A DNA stretch of 12,441 bases from an uncultured Dorea sp. GTDB taxonomy: Bacteria; Bacillota; Clostridia; Lachnospirales; Lachnospiraceae. The notes under the pieces are model-generated. The model saw only the letters and a list, made by a program, of their open reading frames with translations. It was not told the origin of the DNA and made no database searches. Positions within the stretch are counted from its first letter, which is position 1; each line of letters starts with the position of its first letter. The DNA is taken from NCBI GenBank assembly GCA_934307335.1, contig CAKRCL010000051.1, positions 1 to 12,441 of the forward strand, written 5' to 3'. This document shows, one piece after another, positions 7,211 through 12,441 of this stretch. The translations under genes and the position numbers were made by a program.

Positions 7211-7954
7211 CTATTCTTCTCCTAATTCCTTTAATATTTTCTCCAATGTAACATCTACTCGTTCGGACACAAGAATGTCTGCATACTGATCTGAGAAATG
7301 AGGATCCGGGTTAACTACAATCAACTTATCTCCTTCATAATAATTAATCAGTTGTGTACATAGATACGTCTTTAAATTTGTTCCAAGAACGAGCAATACA
7401 TCTGCTTTTTGAACTTCATTAGCCGCTTTGGTGATAACTGCATTGTCCACCTTTTCACCCATCAGACATACGCCCGGACGAATCGGTGTATTACACTCTG
7501 TACATAATGGTACTCTCTTTGCTTCCCGGATATATTCTACCGGATACTTCTTTCCACAGTGTGGGCAATAATTCTCATAAACATTGCCATGAAGATCTAT
7601 GACATTCTCACAGCCTGCTCTCGTCGGCAATCCAAAAACACGCCTTGTGATGATCATTTGAAAAAGCCCCCGCTTTTCCAGTTCTGCCATCTCCAAGTAG
7701 CCTTTTCCCGGTGGTATATCAAGCGCACTTAAAAGTTCATTTCGATAAAAATCAAAAAACTGTGGTTTTCTGGTAGAATAAAATGCACTGGAAAACATCT
7801 CATCTGCAGAATACCCATACTTTTGTTCAATATCATAGGATTCTTCTCCGTCACGGATAGCTGGATAGCCATTCTCTAACAGCATCTCAAATCCGCTGAG
7901 AACTGTTGTATATTTACTTTCTTTCAAAATCTTCAACAGATCCTTTCCTACCAT
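7211..7954 (-). CDS. Sir2-family protein (variant sirtuin with altered NAD-binding motifs)
   Basis: A 247-residue sirtuin-like protein. Kept features: the catalytic histidine in DLHGN (His122), four zinc cysteines (Cys130, Cys133, Cys151, Cys154), the VLLVLGTNL strand (187-194), and VVNPD near 213-217 for the adenosine side. Altered features: the GAGxS...GIPDFR loop reads SGFEMLLENGYPAIR (20-34), losing the alanine, the second glycine, the serine and the aspartate. The TQNID motif reads TRRVF (103-107), replacing the Asn and Asp that contact nicotinamide and ribose. Deacylase activity is therefore doubtful; an NAD or ADP-ribose binder or altered-specificity enzyme is possible. The ATG at 7954 is chosen because AGGAGGTG lies 5 bases upstream. 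The frame stays open to 8248, but that extension only shadows the exporter gene and has no sirtuin sequence. It lies in an operon between an exporter and gltX. Confidence 0.88.
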   Translation of the reverse strand: MVGKDLLKILKESKYTTVLSGFEMLLENGYPAIRDGEESYDIEQKYGYSADEMFSSAFYSTRKPQFFDFYRNELLSALDIPPGKGYLEMAELEKRGLFQMIITRRVFGLPTRAGCENVIDLHGNVYENYCPHCGKKYPVEYIREAKRVPLCTECNTPIRPGVCLMGEKVDNAVITKAANEVQKADVLLVLGTNLKTYLCTQLINYYEGDKLIVVNPDPHFSDQYADILVSERVDVTLEKILKELGEE

Positions 7955-7959
7955 AAAAA

Positions 7960-7967
7960 CACCTCCT
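7960..7967 (-). promoter_or_regulatory. Ribosome-binding site fixing the sirtuin start
   Basis: AGGAGGTG on the minus strand, 5 bases before the ATG at 7954. It decides against the longer in-frame start at 8248, which would overlap the exporter gene by 256 bases. Confidence 0.85.
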
Positions 7968-7992
7968 AGTTTTTTATCCACAGATAATTTTA

Positions 7993-8475
7993 TCACACAT
8001 TCACATGGTTCTTCAACCTTTTCCGCTTTCTCTTTGCTCTCCAATAACGAAGTCGGAATGTATCTCTCGGAATTGAAACAACAAAAATAATTCCAAGTAC
8101 TATAGCGAATGCTACCTTTACTGCTTCCAGACCTTTCATTGCAGCCATTGACAACTGCCCGGTCACTAAATAATATGCCGTATAATAAATACCTGCTCCC
8201 GGCACAAGTGGAATAATGCCAGAAATCAAAAATATCGTAATCGGACATTTTTTTCGAACTGTAAAAATTCTAGATATCAATACCACTGCCAGTGTTCCTA
8301 TAAAAGAAGCAAGTGCTACCGTTGTCACACGACACATCACAAGATATAAAATCCACCCTGACATACCTGTAATTCCACAAGCTGTATAGTACCGTTTTGG
8401 TACGTTAAATAAAATCGCATAAGCTAATGTTGCAAGAAACGATTCTACGATTGCAAGAATTGTATCTGTTATCAT
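7993..8475 (-). CDS. Threonine/serine exporter family membrane protein, ThrE_2 (YjjB-like) half
   Basis: A 160-residue integral membrane protein of the ThrE_2/YjjB type. Five hydrophobic segments are visible: about 5-25, 29-48, 50-68, 78-105 and 117-137. The fourth contains the conserved IIPLVPGAGIYY segment. The C-terminal tail is strongly basic (RAKRKRKRLKNH), which places it in the cytoplasm. In this family the small YjjB-like subunit works with a YjjP-like (DUF1212) partner; here the partner is the gene just upstream, which overlaps by 4 bases (ATGA), so the two should be made together in fixed ratio. A GGAGG ribosome site lies within the end of the upstream gene. The probable role is export of threonine, serine or another small organic acid across the inner membrane; the substrate cannot be read from the sequence. 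Confidence 0.9.
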   Translation of the reverse strand: MITDTILAIVESFLATLAYAILFNVPKRYYTACGITGMSGWILYLVMCRVTTVALASFIGTLAVVLISRIFTVRKKCPITIFLISGIIPLVPGAGIYYTAYYLVTGQLSMAAMKGLEAVKVAFAIVLGIIFVVSIPRDTFRLRYWRAKRKRKRLKNHVNV

Positions 8476-9704
8476 CGTAACACTCCTCCCATTATTGTAT
8501 TATAAATACTCAATGTCACTCCAACGCCAATTGCAATATATACAAACACAAGTAATGCATCTACCATACGAACAAGACCTGACAGGAAATCTGTATCTGC
8601 AATATCTCGAATAGCATTGACAAATGCCACTCCGGGAATCATCGGCATAATTGCTCCAACCATCATGCCATCCAGCCTTAACATCTGACACCCCGGTATA
8701 TGCATCATAAAAATTGCAAGAAGTGTCATGATCACTCCTCCCCCTATATTGATGATGATTTTAGAAATGTTATGTTTTCCTGCAAACAATACCCATACAT
8801 AAGATAAAAAACCAATTACAAAAGCCGCTATCGCTTCCGGCACTGTTGACCCCAACATAAGCGCAAATGTTCCACTGGCAAGTCCTGCCGCTCCATACTG
8901 AAACCATGGATTTTTCGGAGGTATCTTTTCAATTTCATCCAGTCTTTTTTCAGCCTCTTCTAATTTCACTCGCCCTGCTGAAATCTCCCTGGACAGTTCG
9001 TTTACTTCTGCCACAATTCCAAGATGTGAAGAAGAAAGTGGAACATGATTCACTTTTGTATATGCTTCTTTATTCTCATTCTCTGCACTCACAAAAATGC
9101 CATGACTCATTGAGAAAATATCAACTTGATTCACATGAAAACGAGCACAGATTCTTTTTATTGTCTCTTCTACACGAAAGATTTCTCCGCCATTCTTCAA
9201 TAAAATGCGTCCTGCGCGCATAGACATATCTACAACCCTTTTTACATCCAATACCGAATCCAGATTTTTCTTAAGATAGATCATATCTGTAAGTTGAATT
9301 CCATTTTCATAAATAGGCTGTCTGTAATGATCCACAAAAAAGTTTACAACAATATGAGAATTCACAAATCCACATTTTTTATAAAATTCTAATGTGTTCG
9401 TATTATTACCCGTACCAACATACATAACATCACAGGAAGTACTATAATATTCCGAAAGATAATTGACCATATATGAGCCATATCCTTGTCTTTGATAATC
9501 CTCGGCTGTCACAAGATTCTTTAATTCACACCGCTTATTTTTCATCTGTTCAACAACACCGATCGTAAGCACTTCACCGGCATCTTCTAAAACAAACATA
9601 TCACTTTTATCCAGATAACGTCTGATCATATCTTCCTGCGGATCTGCTATAAGGAGCATATCAAGATAACTATCTTTATCTTCTACAATCTGTCTAATTT
9701 CCAT
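8472..9704 (-). CDS. GNAT acetyltransferase-ThrE (YjjP-like) fusion protein
   Basis: A 410-residue two-domain protein. Residues 1-148 are a full GNAT N-acetyltransferase: motif A is Q71-RQG-YG (the acetyl-CoA pyrophosphate loop) in EDYQRQGYGSYM, and motif B is NTLEFYKKCGF (103-113). From about 150 the ThrE/DUF1212 domain begins, with RAGRILLKNGGEIFRVEET (163-181), a cytoplasmic-type region to about 268, then five membrane segments (about 268-288, 290-308, 316-336, 345-367, 380-400), including AIMPMIPG (351-358). There is no linker between the domains and no start codon with a ribosome site at the junction, so a fused protein is expected. The ATG at 9704 is chosen over that at 9740 because GAGGGAG lies 8 bases before it, while the earlier ATG has no such site. 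It is coupled to the ThrE_2 gene by a 4-base overlap and is the first gene of the operon. Confidence 0.87.
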   Translation of the reverse strand: MEIRQIVEDKDSYLDMLLIADPQEDMIRRYLDKSDMFVLEDAGEVLTIGVVEQMKNKRCELKNLVTAEDYQRQGYGSYMVNYLSEYYSTSCDVMYVGTGNNTNTLEFYKKCGFVNSHIVVNFFVDHYRQPIYENGIQLTDMIYLKKNLDSVLDVKRVVDMSMRAGRILLKNGGEIFRVEETIKRICARFHVNQVDIFSMSHGIFVSAENENKEAYTKVNHVPLSSSHLGIVAEVNELSREISAGRVKLEEAEKRLDEIEKIPPKNPWFQYGAAGLASGTFALMLGSTVPEAIAAFVIGFLSYVWVLFAGKHNISKIIINIGGGVIMTLLAIFMMHIPGCQMLRLDGMMVGAIMPMIPGVAFVNAIRDIADTDFLSGLVRMVDALLVFVYIAIGVGVTLSIYNTIMGGVLR

Positions 9705-9712
9705 ATGGTCAT

Positions 9713-9719
9713 CTCCCTC
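9713..9719 (-). promoter_or_regulatory. Ribosome-binding site fixing the GNAT-ThrE start
   Basis: GAGGGAG on the minus strand, 8 bases before the ATG at 9704. The in-frame ATG at 9740 is preceded only by AT-rich sequence, so the shorter protein is preferred. Confidence 0.7.
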
Positions 9720-9807
9720 TTCATTATCTAAGCAATTCATTACAAAATTACTATTAATTAAAATAGCATCAATATACTCTTCTAAAAATATTCCGTATAC
9801 TGACGCT

Positions 9808-9816
9808 ATTATATCA
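9808..9816 (-). promoter_or_regulatory. Candidate extended -10 promoter of the exporter/sirtuin/gltX/helicase operon
   Basis: On the minus strand TGATATAAT is a full extended -10 (TGnTATAAT), about 105 bases upstream of the GNAT-ThrE start. No good -35 is seen at 16-18 bases, which extended -10 promoters can tolerate. The rest of 9705-9870 is AT-rich and holds no gene and no convincing terminator for the upstream leucine-rich-repeat gene. Confidence 0.55.
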
Positions 9817-9870
9817 TTGGATTTATAAAATAGATAGTTGTTTTTTTATATATACAATTTCATTTACACC

Positions 9871-10701
9871 TTAACGAATTCTACGTTGCGGTATGCATGC
9901 AATACTTCCATCTTTATAATACAAGATTCCTGCCTCACTGTAATAAACAGGATTTCCATCTGCCACCTCAATAAAATTTACATTTTTCATAGAATCAAAT
10001 GCCCCATTATCGATATTACTGATATTCGCAGGAATCCAGATTTCTGTAATTTCATTTCTTAGCGTATTGTCTAAATTTTCTATTGCACTTGCACGAATCC
10101 CTTTACAACGTATATCAGTCGGAAATACAAGTAAACCATCAGATCCCCCACTTGTTATTTCAAACACATAGCCTTCATCGTCTATTTTCATTCCCCGGAC
10201 TTCAAGATAAGTTGAGTCCTCTTCCATTTCTTTCTTAGTATTTAAGTCCATTTCTATAGTTGTTATACCCTTAGCAGGATCCGTCGAATTAATTATTGGA
10301 TTTGACATAATCGAACCATGATCACAAACGTCCTCAGAATTTCCTATTCTGCCATCTACTTTCAACGCAGTCTGTTCAGTTTTTATCAAAGAATTCACCT
10401 GAATTCTCATTCTTTGCATATCTGCTATACTACTGCCTGACATCACCTTACCAATAATATTCTTTCCAATTTTCACACTCTTAAAACTACTATAGATATC
10501 ACCAGAATATACATTACAAGAAGCAAATGCTGTCGGTTCACAATTTACATTCTTTCCCATGGCGCTAATCTCTTTTGCTGTATTAAGATTTGTACAGCAG
10601 GTGAAATAATTTATATTTCCAAGCATCATAGTTACAATTGCTATATACATCAATGTGAACCTTTCGATTTTTCTTAAATTTCTCTTTAGAATACGCTCCA
10701 T
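9871..10701 (-). CDS. Membrane-anchored protein with a short BspA-like leucine-rich C terminus
   Basis: A 276-residue protein with no clear full-length relative that I recognise. Residues 1-13 are basic, followed by one hydrophobic segment (about 15-34) that acts as an uncleaved anchor or signal; a lipobox is not apparent. The middle (35-195) is polar with six cysteines and resembles nothing I can name. The C terminus (about 195-276) matches the LRR_5/BspA repeat style: ITEIWIPANISNIDNGAF, then NPVYYSEAGILYYKDGSIACIP. Only one to two repeats are present, where surface BspA-like proteins normally carry many, so it may be a truncated or minimal form. Base composition is low: 17 and 20 G+C in two 60-base blocks I counted, against 31 in a block of grdD. 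It stands alone between two operons, with its own TATAAT upstream. An extracytoplasmic location is inferred. Confidence 0.72.
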   Translation of the reverse strand: MERILKRNLRKIERFTLMYIAIVTMMLGNINYFTCCTNLNTAKEISAMGKNVNCEPTAFASCNVYSGDIYSSFKSVKIGKNIIGKVMSGSSIADMQRMRIQVNSLIKTEQTALKVDGRIGNSEDVCDHGSIMSNPIINSTDPAKGITTIEMDLNTKKEMEEDSTYLEVRGMKIDDEGYVFEITSGGSDGLLVFPTDIRCKGIRASAIENLDNTLRNEITEIWIPANISNIDNGAFDSMKNVNFIEVADGNPVYYSEAGILYYKDGSIACIPQRRIR

Positions 10702-10739
10702 ATTCTCCGTACCTCTCTTCTTAGCTCGTCTTTTTGTCC

Positions 10740-10745
10740 ATTATA
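10740..10745 (-). promoter_or_regulatory. Candidate -10 of the leucine-rich-repeat protein gene
   Basis: Minus-strand TATAAT, 38 bases upstream of the ATG at 10701. No convincing -35 at 17 bases. A possible ribosome site, AGAGAGG, lies about 10 bases before the ATG. Confidence 0.45.
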
Positions 10746-10769
10746 ATATAAGACTACTAAAAATGACAC

Positions 10770-10826
10770 AAAAAGGAAGTGGCAACTTGCCACACTATTT
10801 CACTTGACAAGTTACCACTTCCTTTT
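10770..10826 (-). terminator. Long hairpin terminator closing the grd operon
   Basis: In minus-strand sense, AAAAGGAAGTGGTAACTTG (plus 10826-10808) pairs with CAAGTTGCCACTTCCTTTT (plus 10789-10771): 19 pairs with a single G-T wobble and an 18-base loop, ending in a run of five T, with another five-T run shortly after. It starts 28 bases after the grdD stop. On the plus strand the wobble becomes a C-A mismatch, which fits use on the minus strand. Confidence 0.85.
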
Positions 10827-10854
10827 ATTCATATACACCTTAAATCAACTATAA

Positions 10855-12006
10855 TTAGTTAATATATCCGGCTTTCTTAAGCTCTTCATGAGCTTTCTCA
10901 AGGTTTGCATCTGATACACGAATGATCGGTCCTGTACAACCCATTCCGCTCTCTGCATAGATATTGATCTTCCATAATGCTTTTACGGCATCCTCAAGAT
11001 CCATTACTTCGATTCCTGCGATCTGTGCTGTTACGATCTCCTTCGGCGGCTCTTTTACATCCTCTTCTGCTGCAGCTGGTTTTGCTGCTGCTTTTCTTGC
11101 ATCCAGGATCTGTTTTAAGCCTGCTTTCTTTGCTGCTGCAAATTCTGCTTTTGCTACCTCGAATACTTTGCTTCTTACAAGCTGTGCTGCGTAACGGATT
11201 GCTCCTGCAATGACAGGTGCTCCACTGGCTCTTGATACGATCATGACTAACTGCTCATATCCTTCACCGATTCCTGGTCCGTATCCGTATCCAGTTGCTT
11301 CAAAGCTTCCGCCTGTTGCTGCGGATGAAAGCATCTTGACCATGATGTTTCCTGTCAGGGAATCTGTTACCATGATATCTGGTGTTCCCTGAAGCACATC
11401 ATTTCCTCTCATTACGCATCCACCGTCTGCTCTTGCGGACTCTGCGAATGTGATATCATATCCGTTCTCCTGAAGTTCTTTCAGAGCTTTCTCTGTCTGA
11501 CGCGCTCCGTCTACATTCAGGATTCCGACTGTAGGATGCTCGATTCCACATGTTTTAGCTGCAATGATTCCGTAGATTGTGTTCTTGATCATACCTTCGA
11601 TACGATCTGCACTGGATGTTCCTGTTGTATTTGCTACGAACATCTCTCTTCCCTTTGCCGGTGTCACTACTCGTCCTACTGTAGATACTCCGATCGGGAA
11701 TGGGAAGTGCATGGTAACTGCTCCGTCTACTTCTCCATTTGCAAGCATCTCTTCCATCTTCTTGTGGCCTTCTTCGTCATCTGCAACTTTTACAGTTGTA
11801 ACTCCCTCTGCCTCAAGTGATCCGATATAATATACATCAACGCCATCTTTTGCTGCCATCAGGGCTGCTTCCATGGCATTCTCTTCTCCATGTTCGCTTC
11901 CCATTCCGGTTAATGCGATCTTTGGTCTCTTTCCATAGCTTCCGCTCTCAAGACCCTGTGCCATCTCCAGGAATGTTTCTGCGATCATTTTTTCCATATT
12001 TGCCAT
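10855..12006 (-). CDS. grdD: Glycine/sarcosine/betaine reductase component C, alpha subunit (GrdD)
   Basis: A 383-residue PlsX/phosphotransacetylase-like subunit of component C. With GrdC it takes the acetyl group bound to selenoprotein A (GrdA) and releases acetyl phosphate, which gives ATP through acetate kinase in Stickland fermentation. Family features: the glycine-rich KIALTGMGSEHGEENA start of the fold, VTDSLTGNIMVKM, and near the C terminus SGMGCTGP, whose Cys357 corresponds to the active-site cysteine (Cys359) described for Eubacterium acidaminophilum GrdD. An Ala/Lys-rich linker (about 285-320) precedes that last segment. The ATG at 12006 is preferred over the in-frame GTG at 12015 because AGGGG lies 8 bases before it and the GTG falls inside that site. 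It follows grdC by 12 bases. Base composition is higher and codon use more biased than in neighbours, as expected for a highly expressed operon. Confidence 0.95.
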   Translation of the reverse strand: MANMEKMIAETFLEMAQGLESGSYGKRPKIALTGMGSEHGEENAMEAALMAAKDGVDVYYIGSLEAEGVTTVKVADDEEGHKKMEEMLANGEVDGAVTMHFPFPIGVSTVGRVVTPAKGREMFVANTTGTSSADRIEGMIKNTIYGIIAAKTCGIEHPTVGILNVDGARQTEKALKELQENGYDITFAESARADGGCVMRGNDVLQGTPDIMVTDSLTGNIMVKMLSSAATGGSFEATGYGYGPGIGEGYEQLVMIVSRASGAPVIAGAIRYAAQLVRSKVFEVAKAEFAAAKKAGLKQILDARKAAAKPAAAEEDVKEPPKEIVTAQIAGIEVMDLEDAVKALWKINIYAESGMGCTGPIIRVSDANLEKAHEELKKAGYIN

Positions 12007-12018
12007 CTTTACCACCCC

Positions 12019-12441
12019 TTACTCTGCTATCAGAGTAGCAGCGAATTCTTTCATTGCCTTAGCGATGAGTCCCTTTACTTCGTCCTCAGATACTCCGGCT
12101 GCAGCTTCTTCCTGTGCCTTTGTATTTCCATGGATCACGAAAGATACTCCATCGAACAGGTTTGTCATTCTTCCAAGGAACAGACTTCCTTTTCCGATGA
12201 TCATTGCATTCTTGATCTTTCCTTCCAGAATGTCTTCTCTTGCAAATCCTACATATGGTACTCCTGATGGGATATGTCCCTGTGTCGGTGCCCATCCTGT
12301 AAGTCCGTGTTTTGCCGGGAACTCTGCGATCTCTTTACGGTCGAGCTCTCCTCTCTTAACTGCAAGGGCTGCGATCATCTTGTAGTTAGCAAGCGGTACA
12401 TCTCCTGCTCCTGCCGGTTTTGTGATATCCGGATTCTGCAT
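12019..12441 (-). CDS. grdC: Glycine/sarcosine/betaine reductase component C, beta subunit (GrdC), C-terminal part
   Basis: The last 140 residues of GrdC; the frame is open to the window edge, so the Met at 12441 is internal. The full protein is about 510 residues, a ketoacyl-synthase-III/thiolase-fold subunit that pairs with GrdD in component C. Recognisable parts are KPAGAGDVPLANYKMIAALAV, the TQGHIPSGVPYVGFAREDIL segment, GKGSLFLGRMTNLFDGVSFVI, and the alanine-rich end helix EVKGLIAKAMKEFAATLIAE. The stop is 12 bases before grdD, which follows in the usual grdC-grdD order, so the rest of the grd operon (grdB, grdA, grdE, trx genes) should lie to the right, outside the window. Confidence 0.95.
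   Translation of the reverse strand: MQNPDITKPAGAGDVPLANYKMIAALAVKRGELDRKEIAEFPAKHGLTGWAPTQGHIPSGVPYVGFAREDILEGKIKNAMIIGKGSLFLGRMTNLFDGVSFVIHGNTKAQEEAAAGVSEDEVKGLIAKAMKEFAATLIAE

Noticed and set aside
7955..8248. A 98-residue N-terminal extension of the sirtuin frame.
   Set aside because: It lies inside the ThrE_2 gene in another frame, has no sirtuin or signal sequence and no ribosome site, while AGGAGGTG precedes the ATG at 7954.
9705..9740. A 12-residue longer start for the GNAT-ThrE protein.
   Set aside because: No ribosome site precedes the ATG at 9740; GAGGGAG precedes the ATG at 9704, where the GNAT fold begins.
9835..9870. Continuation of the leucine-rich-repeat frame after its stop (a GVNEIVYIKK-like stretch), suggesting a pseudogene.
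   Set aside because: The extra frame is about 15 codons, AT-rich, ends at another stop and is too short to be called repeat sequence.
10964..11213. Two long plus-strand frames opposite grdD, rich in Ala/Leu.
   Set aside because: They are antisense shadows of the Ala/Lys-rich linker of GrdD; codon bias supports only the minus strand.
12007..12015. A GTG start for GrdD three codons upstream.
   Set aside because: The GTG falls within the AGGGG ribosome site that serves the ATG at 12006.
1..12441. CRISPR array, insertion sequence, prophage, riboswitch or T-box.
   Set aside because: No regularly spaced direct repeats, transposase or phage genes, or recognisable leader motifs were seen; intergenic gaps are all below 180 bases.

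Overview
This 12.4-kb window looks like chromosomal DNA of a low-GC Firmicute, most likely a gut Lachnospiraceae. The grounds are the glycine-reductase (grd) genes, the DUF1292 and DUF5662 proteins, the divided ThrE exporter, the strong AGGAGG-type ribosome sites and the general protein style; the genus cannot be fixed from the sequence. Almost everything is on the minus strand. The only plus-strand gene is a small DUF1292 protein.

Layout, left to right. Positions 1-75: a tRNA-Leu with anticodon AAG, cut at its 3' end by the window edge. Positions 173-3447: a three-gene minus-strand operon, read as sugar-binding lipoprotein -> GlgX-like GH13 protein -> DUF5662 protein, with an 18-bp gap and then a 4-bp ATGA overlap. 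The GH13 protein has lost all three catalytic carboxylates, and the binding lipoprotein has no permease or ATPase beside it. Positions 3448-3623: a divergent regulatory region with two inverted repeats built from TTTACA/TGTAAA half-sites. Positions 3624-3920: the DUF1292 gene, whose terminator lies inside the 3' end of the convergent helicase gene.

Positions 3903-9704: a tightly packed five-gene minus-strand operon, read as GNAT-ThrE fusion -> ThrE_2 membrane protein -> variant sirtuin -> gltX -> UvrD/PcrA-type helicase. The first two genes probably form one split threonine/serine exporter, with an acetyltransferase domain fused to its N terminus. The sirtuin keeps the zinc cysteines and the LHG histidine but not the usual NAD-binding motifs. 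Positions 9871-10701: an AT-rich orphan gene for a membrane-anchored protein ending in a short BspA-like leucine-rich segment, possibly acquired or truncated. Positions 10855-12441: the end of a grd operon (3' part of grdC, complete grdD), closed by a 19-bp hairpin terminator.

How the genes work together. GrdC and GrdD form component C of glycine/sarcosine/betaine reductase, which turns the acetyl group carried by selenoprotein A into acetyl phosphate in Stickland-type amino-acid fermentation. The exporter operon mixes amino-acid export, tRNA charging, repair/helicase and an NAD-related protein, so it reads as a housekeeping cluster. No CRISPR array, insertion sequence, phage gene or riboswitch was recognised. 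The best candidates for unusual biology are the catalytically dead GH13 protein with its orphan binding lipoprotein, the variant sirtuin, and the GNAT-ThrE fusion.
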